From Janthinobacterium rivuli (GTDB lineage Bacteria > Pseudomonadota > Gammaproteobacteria > Burkholderiales > Burkholderiaceae_D): a stretch of DNA of 64,000 nucleotides. Below the pieces are notes generated by a model. The model searched no databases, was not told the origin of the DNA, and saw only the letters and a list, made by a program, of their open reading frames with translations. This document shows, in pieces, positions 26,923 through 34,687 of this stretch (position 1 is the stretch's first letter; every line of letters begins with the position of its first letter). The stretch is from positions 1-64,000 of the forward strand of contig NZ_WFLJ01000025.1 in assembly GCF_009208735.1 (NCBI RefSeq), given 5' to 3'. Made by a program: the position numbers and the translations under genes.

Positions 26923-27186
26923 GATAGGTGCTCTAAAGCGCAGGAAGATTTGACCGCGATCCTTACTTACATCGCGCAGCGCAACCCGCCAGCAGCACTT
27001 CAGCTTTACAACGACATCGACAACGTCATCTCCCAACTTCCACATCATCCTCATTTGTACCGAACCGGAAGAGTTGCCGGCATGCGGGAACTGGTAGCCC
27101 ACCCAAACTATGTCGTCGTATATCGCGTTGAAGCAAGCGCGATAGAAATTCTTGCCGTCATGCATACACGGCAACGATACCCCTGA
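26881..27186 (+). CDS. ParE/RelE-family toxin with an N-terminus replaced by a repeat element
   Basis: Residues from about 18 onward are a clear ParE-type toxin: SKAQEDLTAILTYIAQRNPPAA, then LPHHPHLYRTGRVAGMRELV and NYVVVYRVEASAIEILAVMHTRQRYP. In this family the protein normally starts about five residues before the KAQEDL region with a short beta strand. Here those codons are absent, and the only available start is a GTG at 26881 lying in the palindromic element, giving MSIADRKLRRAVGF as new N-terminus. The toxin may therefore be inactive, weakly expressed or altered. A run of ten C follows the stop. Confidence 0.7.
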   Translation: MSIADRKLRRAVGFDRCSKAQEDLTAILTYIAQRNPPAALQLYNDIDNVISQLPHHPHLYRTGRVAGMRELVAHPNYVVVYRVEASAIEILAVMHTRQRYP

Positions 27187-27222
27187 GCCCCCCCCCCCTA
27201 CCGGCATGCTGGACACCAGTCG

Positions 27223-28353
27223 TTAACGCGACGCCAACGCCGGCCTTCCCGCCAGATGCGCCAGCACACCGCCCATCACCCGCCCCAGCGGCACCTCCAC
27301 CCAGCGGTGAAACGCGGCCCCGGCCGCCAGACTGCCACTCCAGGCCGTCAGCATGCCCAGGGCCTGCCATGCCGGTTCGAGCGGGGCATACGTGACAAAC
27401 AAGGCATTGACCAGCAGGCTGACGGGAAAGTGGACGAGAAACACGGCATACGAAATGCGCCCCAGGGTATTGACGATGCGCCAGGCGCGGCCCTGCGACG
27501 GGGTGCGGGCGCGGCCGAACAGGAACAGCGCGCAGGCGACGATCAGGGCCAGCGCGATGCGGCTGCGGTAGTCGACGGCCAGGGCCAGCAGGACGGGCAC
27601 GGCGGCCATGGCCATGAGCACGGTCATGGCGCCGGGTTTGCGGGCCGGGTCGCTGGCCCACCAGGCCATGAGCCCCAAGCCATAGCTGCCGAAGAAATAC
27701 GGCGCCCAATTGTCCCAGCCAGCGTCGAGATTGAAATACAGCAGGGAAAAGGTGATGCCCGCGGTGACGGCCAGCGGCATCAGCCAGTGTCCGCGCCGCT
27801 GGCCCGCCAGGCGGCCACCCAGCCATAGCAGCGATACCGTCAGCAGGTACAACTGGAAATCGATGGCCACATACCAGGCGCCGGCCGACAGCGATTCATA
27901 GCCGAGCACGCCGTGCAGCAGCAAGGCGTGGGCGCTCAACTGGCCCAGGGTGACGGCGGCCGACATGGAATCGTGCAGCATCCAGATGCCGGCCACGGGC
28001 GTGATGATGGCCGCGAGCAAGGTGGCGGCCAGGAAAGGCGGCGCCAGCTTGGCATAACGGCGCCAGATGGCTTGCAGCGGCGCGGCAATGCCTGGGTTGC
28101 CGGCGGGCGAGAGGGATTTGGCGACGAGAAAGCCGCCGATGACGAGAAACACTTGCACGGCGATACGTGCGCTGCCGCCCAGCCAGTCCAGCAACTCGGG
28201 CCACATGGGCTGCACGTAATCGGACATGGGCCCGTAAAACGCCAGGTGGTGCAACACGATCAACTGCGCCGCGCCCGCCTTCAACCCATTGATCCAGCCA
28301 AACTGCGGACGATGTGCCAGGTCCGCCTGTGATACCACTGCTGCTGCCGTCAT
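27223..28353 (-). CDS. Acyltransferase 3 family membrane protein
   Basis: A 376-residue integral membrane protein of the family that O-acylates sugars and glycans (OafA-like). It shows the family start WINGLKAGAAQLIVLHHLAFYG, with the conserved His pair, VQVFLVIGGFLVAKSL, and about ten hydrophobic segments ending in SYAVFLVHFPVSLLVNALF. It has no fused SGNH domain. It stands alone on the minus strand inside the tRNA-Lys-bounded cassette, and its substrate cannot be read from context. GC content is high, like the chromosome, unlike the adjacent toxin-antitoxin pair. Confidence 0.85.
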   Translation of the reverse strand: MTAAAVVSQADLAHRPQFGWINGLKAGAAQLIVLHHLAFYGPMSDYVQPMWPELLDWLGGSARIAVQVFLVIGGFLVAKSLSPAGNPGIAAPLQAIWRRYAKLAPPFLAATLLAAIITPVAGIWMLHDSMSAAVTLGQLSAHALLLHGVLGYESLSAGAWYVAIDFQLYLLTVSLLWLGGRLAGQRRGHWLMPLAVTAGITFSLLYFNLDAGWDNWAPYFFGSYGLGLMAWWASDPARKPGAMTVLMAMAAVPVLLALAVDYRSRIALALIVACALFLFGRARTPSQGRAWRIVNTLGRISYAVFLVHFPVSLLVNALFVTYAPLEPAWQALGMLTAWSGSLAAGAAFHRWVEVPLGRVMGGVLAHLAGRPALASR

Positions 28354-28475
28354 TCCCTATCCTTGCCATGCCAGGTAGTGTCGCCAGCCTATCGCGCAAC
28401 AGGCGCGCGGCTGAGGATTTACCGAAAGGCCGACATGATAGCCGAGCCTGGCAAATGGCGGGGCACGGCAGGGGG

Positions 28476-28829
28476 CTAGATTCCCTGCCCGCCCGCCTCC
28501 TGCGACTCGGCGGACTGTGGCTGCTGCGCCAGGATGGCATCGAGCAAGCCGGGGAAACGGCTCTCGATATCGGCGCGGCGCAGGGTGTTCATGTGCGTCG
28601 TGCCCGCGTTTTCCGTGTGGACGAGGCCCGCTTCGCGCAAGACCTTGAAATGGTGGGAGACGGTCGACTTCGGCCGCCCGCCATCGAGGTCGCCGCAGGC
28701 GGCCGCGTCGACTCTGGCCAGGTGGCGCACGATGTCGAGGCGGATGGAATCGCTCAGGGCGTAGAGTACGCGCTCGAGCACGAATTCGCTGGCGGGGGGA
28801 TGTTTGTGTGGGCGCATGTGCAGAATCAT
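28476..28829 (-). CDS. ArsR/SmtB-family transcriptional regulator
   Basis: A 117-residue winged-helix protein: YALSDSIRLDIVRHLARV, then KSTVSHHFKVLREAGLVHTENAGTT, the recognition helix and wing of ArsR-type regulators. It lacks the CxCxxC metal site; the single cysteine in ACGDLDGG may respond to thiol chemistry, but this is speculation. It is divergent from the flavin oxidoreductase gene at 28924, with a candidate operator between them, so it most likely controls that enzyme. Confidence 0.87.
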   Translation of the reverse strand: MILHMRPHKHPPASEFVLERVLYALSDSIRLDIVRHLARVDAAACGDLDGGRPKSTVSHHFKVLREAGLVHTENAGTTHMNTLRRADIESRFPGLLDAILAQQPQSAESQEAGGQGI

Positions 28830-28856
28830 ACAGCATGCGCTATACTAATTCCATTA

Positions 28857-28872
28857 TTCGAATATTTACGAA
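28857..28872. promoter_or_regulatory. Candidate ArsR operator between divergent genes
   Basis: TTCG-N8-CGAA (TTCGAATATTTACGAA) is an A/T-centred dyad in the 94-bp divergent region, downstream of a possible TATACT -10 box at 28841-28846. Assignment is by position and shape. Confidence 0.45.
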
Positions 28873-28923
28873 CTAACGAATCTATTGCAGCACCTTACTC
28901 ATCAACAAACCATAAAGGCCACC

Positions 28924-30012
28924 ATGTCCGCCCTCTTCCAGCCCTACACCCTCAAAGGCATCACCCTGCGCAACCGCATCGCCGTGCCGCCCATGTGCCA
29001 ATACATGGCCGTCGATGGCCAGGTCAACGACTGGCATCTGTCGCACTACGCGGGCATGGCCCGTGGCGGCGCCGGGCTGGTGATCGTCGAAGCGACGGCC
29101 GTGGCGCCGGAAGGCCGCATCACGCCCGGCTGCACGGGCATCTGGAACGATGACCTGGCGCAAGCCTTCGTGCCGGTGGTAAAGGCCATCAAGGCGGCCG
29201 GCTCCGTGCCCGGCATCCAGATCGCCCATGCGGGCCGCAAGGCCAGCGCCAACCGCCCATGGGAAGGCGACGACCATATTCCTGCAGGCGATGCGCGCGG
29301 CTGGCAAACCATCGCCCCGTCCGCCATCGCCTTTGGCGGCGGCCTGCCGAAGGTGCCGCGCGCCATGGACCTCGACGATATCGCCCGCGTGCGCCAGAAC
29401 TTCGTCGACGCGGCCATCCGCGCCCGCGAAGTGGGCTTCGAATGGCTGGAACTGCACTTCGCCCACGGCTACCTGGCGCAAAGCTTCTTTTCCGCCCACT
29501 CGAACCAGCGCGACGATATCTATGGCGGCAGCCTGGAAAACCGCAGCCGCTTCTTGCTGGAAACCTTGAAAGCCGTGCGTGAAGTGTGGCCCGAGCACCT
29601 GCCGCTGACGATCCGCTTCGGCGTACTGGAGTTCGACGGCCGCGATGAGCAAACCCTGCTCGAATCGATAGCCCTCGTGCGCCAGTTCAAGGATGCCGGC
29701 ATGGACATGCTCAGCGTCAGCATGGGCTTCACGATTCCCGACGTGGCAATTCCCTGGGGCCCGGCCTTCATGGGCCCGATCGCCGAGCGCGTGCGCCACG
29801 AAGCGGGTGTGCCCGTCTCGTCCGCCTGGGGCTTCGGCACGCCGGCCATCGCCGAGCGCGTCGTCAAGGAAGAACAGCTGGACGTGGTGATGGTGGGCAA
29901 GGCGCACCTGGCCAATCCGCACTGGGCATATTTTGCCGCCAAGGAACTCGGCGTGGAGCGTGCCTCGTGGACCCTGCCGGCGCCGTATGCGCACTGGCTG
30001 GAACGCTACTGA
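28924..30012 (+). CDS. NADH:flavin oxidoreductase, Old Yellow Enzyme family (XenA/YqjM type)
   Basis: An FMN-dependent ene-reductase that reduces activated C=C bonds or nitro compounds with NAD(P)H. The 362-residue protein shows the YqjM/XenA-class features: PPMCQYMAVDG near residue 25 with the redox-tuning cysteine, IQIAHAGRKAS, ELHFAHGYLAQSFFSAHSNQR and YGGSLENRSRF. The ATG at 28924 gives MSALFQPYTLKGITLRNRI, the usual start. It is divergent from an ArsR-type repressor, suggesting induction by electrophiles. Its 3' end overlaps the end of the convergent MFS gene by seven bases. Confidence 0.93.
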   Translation: MSALFQPYTLKGITLRNRIAVPPMCQYMAVDGQVNDWHLSHYAGMARGGAGLVIVEATAVAPEGRITPGCTGIWNDDLAQAFVPVVKAIKAAGSVPGIQIAHAGRKASANRPWEGDDHIPAGDARGWQTIAPSAIAFGGGLPKVPRAMDLDDIARVRQNFVDAAIRAREVGFEWLELHFAHGYLAQSFFSAHSNQRDDIYGGSLENRSRFLLETLKAVREVWPEHLPLTIRFGVLEFDGRDEQTLLESIALVRQFKDAGMDMLSVSMGFTIPDVAIPWGPAFMGPIAERVRHEAGVPVSSAWGFGTPAIAERVVKEEQLDVVMVGKAHLANPHWAYFAAKELGVERASWTLPAPYAHWLERY

Positions 30013-31493
30013 TTGTCCTTGACCGTTGCCGGATGCCCCTCCAGGGGCAGTTCCGGCAGAAACAGCAGGAAGACCAGTCCCACCAGCAGCAGCACGGCGC
30101 CGGCGCCAAACACGCTGGCGATGGCATGGCGGTAGACGTCCACCGTCTGCGTCGCCGCGTGCGCGCCCAGCGCCGAGACGGCTTCCACGCCATGGCTATG
30201 TAGCTGGTGCGCGAGGATGGCGCCGGACGCCGTCACACCCAGCAAGCCGCCCAGCGAGCGGAAAAAGGCCAGCATGGCCGTGCCCACGCCGCGGCGCGCC
30301 AGCGGCAAGGCATTTTGCACGGCGATCGTCATGTTCGGCATCACCAGGCCCAGTCCCGTGCCGAGCAGGAAGATGGCCGGCTCGATGACCCAATAACCGC
30401 GCGACGTTGCCATGGCCCAGGCCAGCACGGCAAACGCCAGCAGCGCCGCCGCCAGCCCCGCCACCTGCACCATCTTGTACTTGCCCGAGCGCGACAGCAC
30501 CCGGCCGTTGAACATCGACGACGCCACCAGCCCCACCATCATCGCCACCGTCATCACGCCCGATTCGGCGGGACTCGCGCCCATCACCAGCTGGAAGAAC
30601 AGGGGGAAGAAGACGCTGGCGCCCATCAGGCCCATGAAGGTCATGGCCATCACCAGGCTGGCAATATTAAAGGTGCGGTTTTCGAACAGGTCGGGCGGCA
30701 GCACGGGTTCGTCCACGCGCCCCACGTGGAAGGCCAGCCAGATACCCTGCAGCAGCGCGACCCCGCCGCACACCTTGATGGCGAGCGCATCCCACGGCCA
30801 CTCGGTGCCGCCCAGCGCCAGCACCAGCAGGGCCGCCGTGATGGCGCCCGTCAGCAAGGCCGAGCCAAGATAATCGATCTTGTGCGCATGCGTGCGCACG
30901 GGTTTGCGCATGGCGCGCGCGATGATGACAAAGGCGGCCGCGCCGATGGGCAGGTTGACCAGGAAAATCCAGTGCCACGACAAGGCGTCCGTGATCACGC
31001 CGCCCAGCACGGGCCCCAGCACGCTGGTGACGGCAAACACGATGGGCACCATGCCTTGCCGCTTGCCCCGCTCGGCCGGCGGCACGATGTCGCCGATGAT
31101 GATCTGCGCCAGCGGCATGAAGCCGCCCGCGCCCAGGCCCTGGATGGCGCGGAAGATGATCAGCTCCGTCATGTTCTGCGCCAGTGCGCACAGCACGGAA
31201 CCGAGCAAAAACGTCAACAGGGCCGTGAAGATCATGGGGCGGCGGCCGTACTGGTCGGCCAGCTTGCCGTACAGGGGCATGGTGGCCGTCGAGGCCAGCA
31301 CATACGCCGTGACCACCCACGACAGGTGCGCCATGCCGCCCAGGTCGTCGACGATGCGCGGCAAGGCTGTGGCGACGATGCTCTGGTCCAGCGCACCGAG
31401 ACCCAGCACGGCCATCAAGCCCAGGTAGATGGCGCGCACTTCGCGTTCGGTGACGGGTTTGACAGCATCAGAAGCTTGTTCGTGGCCGCTCAT
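30006..31493 (-). CDS. MFS multidrug exporter, DHA2 (14-helix) family
   Basis: A proton-driven drug exporter of 495 residues with about 14 membrane segments. Visible motifs are GALDQSIVATALPRIVDDLGG in helix 1, GKLADQYGRRPM (motif A), RAIQGLGAGGFMPLAQ, and the antiporter motif VLGPVLGGVITD. It is cotranscribed with and overlaps the upstream marR-type gene by ATGA (31490-31493). Its expression is therefore probably released when the MarR protein binds a ligand. Confidence 0.92.
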   Translation of the reverse strand: MSGHEQASDAVKPVTEREVRAIYLGLMAVLGLGALDQSIVATALPRIVDDLGGMAHLSWVVTAYVLASTATMPLYGKLADQYGRRPMIFTALLTFLLGSVLCALAQNMTELIIFRAIQGLGAGGFMPLAQIIIGDIVPPAERGKRQGMVPIVFAVTSVLGPVLGGVITDALSWHWIFLVNLPIGAAAFVIIARAMRKPVRTHAHKIDYLGSALLTGAITAALLVLALGGTEWPWDALAIKVCGGVALLQGIWLAFHVGRVDEPVLPPDLFENRTFNIASLVMAMTFMGLMGASVFFPLFFQLVMGASPAESGVMTVAMMVGLVASSMFNGRVLSRSGKYKMVQVAGLAAALLAFAVLAWAMATSRGYWVIEPAIFLLGTGLGLVMPNMTIAVQNALPLARRGVGTAMLAFFRSLGGLLGVTASGAILAHQLHSHGVEAVSALGAHAATQTVDVYRHAIASVFGAGAVLLLVGLVFLLFLPELPLEGHPATVKDNQ

Positions 31494-31948
31494 GCCTGGC
31501 CTATCTCAAGCAAGGGTTGCATGGCGGCGGCCAGCGCCTCGACCTGCTGCGGCGTCAGGCGGGCGATGCGCCGCGCCAGCGCATCGCGGCGGCGCGCGCG
31601 CAGGGTCTCAAGAATGCGCAAGCCTTCGGCCGACACCTGCAGGCCCGAGCGGCGGCGGTCCTGCGGATCGGGCGCGCCGCGCTCGACGAGACCCGCCTCT
31701 TCGAGCGACTTGACCTGCGCGCTGACGGTCGGCCCGCGCACGTTCTGCAGGCGCGCCAACGCGGCCACACCGATGCCGGGCTGCTCGTGGATCAGCGCCA
31801 GCAGCATATATTGCATCATCGACACGCCGCCCTCCAGCTCGCCCCCTTCGCGCTGCATGGTACGCAGCAGGCGCTTGAACGCCGTGCGCAATTCGTCGGA
31901 CAGCGCCAGTGCGCGCTCGGGGATGGGAGGGTCTTCGGTCGTGGGCAT
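31490..31948 (-). CDS. MarR-family transcriptional regulator
   Basis: A 152-residue winged-helix repressor. Recognisable parts are LALIHEQPGIGVAALARLQNVRGPTVSAQVKSLEEAGLVER (the DNA-binding helix) and the wing with DPQDRRRSGLQVSAEGLRIL. The dimer helices flank these. It is translationally coupled to the MFS exporter gene. A perfect 8-3-8 inverted repeat lies 13 bp upstream of the start within the promoter area, consistent with autorepression. Confidence 0.92.
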   Translation of the reverse strand: MPTTEDPPIPERALALSDELRTAFKRLLRTMQREGGELEGGVSMMQYMLLALIHEQPGIGVAALARLQNVRGPTVSAQVKSLEEAGLVERGAPDPQDRRRSGLQVSAEGLRILETLRARRRDALARRIARLTPQQVEALAAAMQPLLEIGQA

Positions 31949-31960
31949 GGAATATATAAG

Positions 31961-31979
31961 TAGGTAGACTATCTACCTA
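31961..31979. promoter_or_regulatory. MarR operator: perfect inverted repeat TAGGTAGA-CTA-TCTACCTA
   Basis: An 8-3-8 dyad centred 22 bp upstream of the marR ATG, with A/T-rich -10-like sequence (TATATT/TATATA) on both sides. Site and size are typical of MarR-family autoregulation. Confidence 0.75.
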
Positions 31980-32066
31980 TATTAGTCCGCCCCCAAGCGC
32001 TGCGCAAGGTTTTTTCCATTCCCGCCCTTCCCAAAACCGCCGTTGGCCGTCATAATAGCCGCCCTT

Positions 32067-32142
32067 GGGTCGTTAGCTCAGCTGGTAGAGCAGCGGACTT
32101 TTAATCCGTTGGTCGCAGGTTCGAATCCCGCACGGCCTACCA
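32067..32142 (+). tRNA. tRNA-Lys (anticodon UUU), pair 2 copy 1
   Basis: 76 nt with encoded CCA, identical to the copies at 26224 and 26389. A CATAAT hexamer lies just upstream (32051-32056), but the -35 is weak and unlike the consensus promoter of pair 1. Confidence 0.98.
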
Positions 32143-32213
32143 AGATTCAGCCGTCAGCATGGCAAGCATGTTGATACGGCACAGCGTTACCGCAGTTCAG
32201 TAGTAAAGTTTTT

Positions 32214-32289
32214 GGGTCGTTAGCTCAGCTGGTAGAGCAGCGGACTTTTAATCCGTTGGTCGCAGGTTCGAATCCCGCACGGCCTACCA
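32214..32289 (+). tRNA. tRNA-Lys (anticodon UUU), pair 2 copy 2
   Basis: 76 nt with encoded CCA, identical to the other three copies, 71 bp after pair 2 copy 1. Confidence 0.98.
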
Positions 32290-32301
32290 AATACTTCAGA
32301 G

Positions 32302-32329
32302 AAGCCAACCGTTCGCGGTTGGCTTTTTT
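32302..32329 (+). terminator. Terminator of the second tRNA-Lys pair
   Basis: Same hairpin and T-run as at 26477-26504. Confidence 0.92.
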
Positions 32330-32344
32330 GCTTTGCGCGCCAGC

Positions 32345-33112
32345 TTATTCTTCCCCATACCTGCCCGGCGTCACCCCCATCACCCGCTTGAACATGGCGA
32401 TGAAGGCGCTGACGTTGTCGTAGCCCAGGTCCAGCGCGATCGTCGTGACGGGCTGGCCGGCGGCCAGCAGTTCCAGGGCGCGCAGGATGCGGGCGCGCTG
32501 GCGCCAGGCGGACGGCGTAAATCCGGTCTCGATCCTGAAACGGCGCGCCAGGGTGCGCGGCGAGACGCCGGCCCAGGCGGCCAGCGCTTCCACGCCCCGC
32601 TCGTCGGCCAGGTCATCGAGCACGGCGCGCGCCACGCGCAGCAGGCGCGGGTCCGTGGGTAGCGACAAACCGAACGGCTCGTGCGGCGAGGCGGCGATCT
32701 CATCGAGGATCACACCCGCCACCCGGGCCTGCCGCGCGTCCAGTGCCTCCAGCGCGCCATCGCCCCAGCTGCTGGCGCGGTCCACCGCTTCGCGCAGCAA
32801 GCCCGAGACGCGCATCACGCACGGCGCTGCAGGCAAGCTGGCGCAACTGGCCTCGTCCACGTACACGCTCCAGCCAGCAAACGGGCCATGCGAACGCAGC
32901 GCATGGACGTGATGGGGCGGCATCCACACGCAGTGGCTGGCCGGCACCACCCACTGTCCGCTGTCGGCGGCAACGGAAAGCAGGCCCTGCATGGCGCCGA
33001 ACAGCTGGCCGCTGGCATGGCGGTGGGCCGCCGTCACCCGTTCCTGCGGCTGGGAAATGTGCATGGCGCGCAACGGCGGCAAGATTGGCGGATTTGAGGT
33101 ATCGAATGACAT
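32345..33112 (-). CDS. AraC-family transcriptional regulator
   Basis: A 255-residue regulator with an N-terminal cupin-like sensing domain (HRHASGQLFGAMQGLLSV, then WVVPASHCVWMPPHHVHALRSHG) and a C-terminal double helix-turn-helix (about residues 155-252). The latter shows GVEALAAWAGVSPRTLARRFRIETG and TTIALDLGYDNVSAFIAMFKRVMGVTPGRY. I chose the start MSFDTSNPP at 33112. No ligand or target is evident; the plus-strand gene at 33179 begins 66 bp away and is divergent from it. Confidence 0.9.
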   Translation of the reverse strand: MSFDTSNPPILPPLRAMHISQPQERVTAAHRHASGQLFGAMQGLLSVAADSGQWVVPASHCVWMPPHHVHALRSHGPFAGWSVYVDEASCASLPAAPCVMRVSGLLREAVDRASSWGDGALEALDARQARVAGVILDEIAASPHEPFGLSLPTDPRLLRVARAVLDDLADERGVEALAAWAGVSPRTLARRFRIETGFTPSAWRQRARILRALELLAAGQPVTTIALDLGYDNVSAFIAMFKRVMGVTPGRYGEE

Positions 33113-33178
33113 AAACAACGCAGGCTAGACAATCCGGCCATCATACAGTGGAGTCTTTCCATCGTTCAGGAGTTCACC

Positions 33179-33436
33179 ATGCGCGCAGAAGACGTCTTAC
33201 CCGATCAACAAAACCAGGGCCAGTTCAATGGCGTCACCGTACGCAAGGGCACGGTGGGCGCCTTCCTGGCGAATGCCCGGCTATGGCTGGACGAGACCGG
33301 CAGCATCGCCGAAAAGGCCATCGCCGAGCGCGACATTGTCGACGCCTTGCCCGCCCTGCACGCGCTGGGACTGTTCGACATTGTGCAAGTGCGCGACGCT
33401 GCGCTGCGCGAACTGGTCTCGCCATCGGGCAAGTAG
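33179..33436 (+). CDS. Small conserved-looking protein of unknown function
   Basis: An 85-residue acidic, soluble protein, not recognised. It reads MRAEDVLPDQQNQGQFNGVTVRKGTVGAF, then IAEKAIAERDIVDALPALHALGLFDIVQVRD. A strong GGAG ribosome site lies 6 nt before the ATG, and codon use matches its neighbours, so it is likely real. There is no signal peptide, membrane segment or metal motif. It lies between the divergent AraC gene and the YigZ-family gene. Confidence 0.7.
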   Translation: MRAEDVLPDQQNQGQFNGVTVRKGTVGAFLANARLWLDETGSIAEKAIAERDIVDALPALHALGLFDIVQVRDAALRELVSPSGK

Positions 33437-33503
33437 ACGGCACCGGCTCGTCGCCGGCGCGCATTTCCTCTATCATGCTGCTTTGCCCGCCTTCGCCCCC
33501 GCC

Positions 33504-34097
33504 ATGCCGTTTACCATTGCCACCCCCGTCCACAGCGAACTGATCATCAAGAAAAGCCGTTTCATCGGTTGCGTGCAGCCGATGACGGACCGCGCCAGCG
33601 CGCAGCAGGTGGTCAATGACTTGAAGGCCCAGCATCCGGGCGCCTGCCATGTGTGCTGGGCGCTGCTGGCGGGCGGGCAGTCGGCAGCCGTCGATGATGG
33701 CGAACCGAGCGGCACGGCCGGGCGGCCCATGCTCGACGTGCTGCGCCACCAGGACCTGGAAGGCGTGCTGGCGACCGTCGTGCGCTACTTTGGCGGGATC
33801 AAGCTGGGCGCGGGCGGCCTGGTGCGCGCCTACACGGACAGCGTGGCGCAGGCGCTCTTGCAGGCGGAAAAGACGGCCATCGTGCGCCAAAGGCCCCTGC
33901 GCTGCACGGTGCCGTATGCGATGGAAGGCATGCTGCGCCGCGAACTCGATGCCGCCGGCGCCACCCTGCTGAACGTGGCGCACGGCGACGACGTGCTGTT
34001 CGACTTCAGCCTGCCTGAAACGGCCGCGACCGCCCTGTTGGCCCATCTGCATGAAGCGGGAAATGGCCGCATCGCCTGGCTCGACACCGACGACTGA
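33504..34097 (+). CDS. YigZ/IMPACT-family protein
   Basis: A 197-residue member of the UPF0029/IMPACT family, related to eukaryotic translation regulators; the bacterial function is unsettled. The N-terminal domain shows the signature IIKKSRFIGCVQPM, HPGACHVCWALLAGG and DDGEPSGTAGRPMLDVL, then VVRYFGGIKLGAGGLVRAYTDS. The smaller C-terminal domain has a ferredoxin-like fold. The start MPFTIATPVHSELI is the first ATG in frame after the upstream stops and fits the family. It is convergent with the gene at 34110. Confidence 0.9.
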   Translation: MPFTIATPVHSELIIKKSRFIGCVQPMTDRASAQQVVNDLKAQHPGACHVCWALLAGGQSAAVDDGEPSGTAGRPMLDVLRHQDLEGVLATVVRYFGGIKLGAGGLVRAYTDSVAQALLQAEKTAIVRQRPLRCTVPYAMEGMLRRELDAAGATLLNVAHGDDVLFDFSLPETAATALLAHLHEAGNGRIAWLDTDD

Positions 34098-34109
34098 GGC
34101 CGGCGCGGC

Positions 34110-34559
34110 TTACTGCACGCGGCGCACTTTCGGCGAGTTGTTGGTGCCTTCGATCTTCAGGAAGAAGGTGCCGATGAAATTGCGTTCAACCGTCACCTTG
34201 GGATTGTTCAACGGCGCCAGCACGGCGGAGCTGCCATCGACGATGCGCCATACCTGGCCATTGCTCAACTTGATCAATTCATTGCCGCTCCAGCCATCGA
34301 ACTTGCCGGCGATGCTGCTGCTGATCGACTTGCTTTCTTGCGCCTCCGCGGCCTTCGGCTGCTTGACCGTTTCCATGCCAAAGCTTTGCTCGCGCTGCTG
34401 CGCGGTCGGCACGGCGACAGGCGCGGCGGCGCCCAATGGAATGGCGTCATAGCATTTCACGCGGCTGGCGATATCGGCCAGCGAACGGCATTGCAACATG
34501 GCAGCATCATCGGCCATGGCCGCGCCCGATACGAACAGCAGCAAAAAGAGAGCTTTCAT
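34110..34559 (-). CDS. Periplasmic protein with a CRxLxDxxxRxxCYD motif
   Basis: A 149-residue protein with a signal peptide (MKALFLLLFVSGAAMA). The mature N-terminus carries MLQCRSLADIASRVKCYDAIPL, a cysteine-pair motif seen at the start of several small secreted proteins, including some linked with type VI secretion. A Gln/Ala-rich linker leads to a C-terminal beta-rich part with GQVWRIVDGSSAVL and VERNFIGTFFLKIEGTN. No secretion genes are near. The function is unknown; export and a disulfide are inferred. Confidence 0.75.
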   Translation of the reverse strand: MKALFLLLFVSGAAMADDAAMLQCRSLADIASRVKCYDAIPLGAAAPVAVPTAQQREQSFGMETVKQPKAAEAQESKSISSSIAGKFDGWSGNELIKLSNGQVWRIVDGSSAVLAPLNNPKVTVERNFIGTFFLKIEGTNNSPKVRRVQ

Positions 34560-34687
34560 CGAAATTCTTTCAAAATAAGAGAAGTTACGCCAAACATGCG
34601 GTTGCCATGCATGCGGGAATGATTATATCGATAGCCAGGCACCGTGCCATGACGATCTTGCCACAGCTTGCCGTGCTTATGCGAAAC

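Larger units (their letters stand above)
32067..32330. repeat. Direct repeat (right): tRNA-Lys tandem pair with spacer and terminator
   Basis: Second copy of the unit at 26224-26505. Together the two units bracket a 5.8-kb cassette. Confidence 0.9.

Noticed and set aside
26224-32330. Prophage or integrative element at the tRNA-Lys genes
   Set aside because: No integrase, excisionase, phage or conjugation gene, and the repeats include whole tRNA pairs rather than a 3' tRNA fragment.
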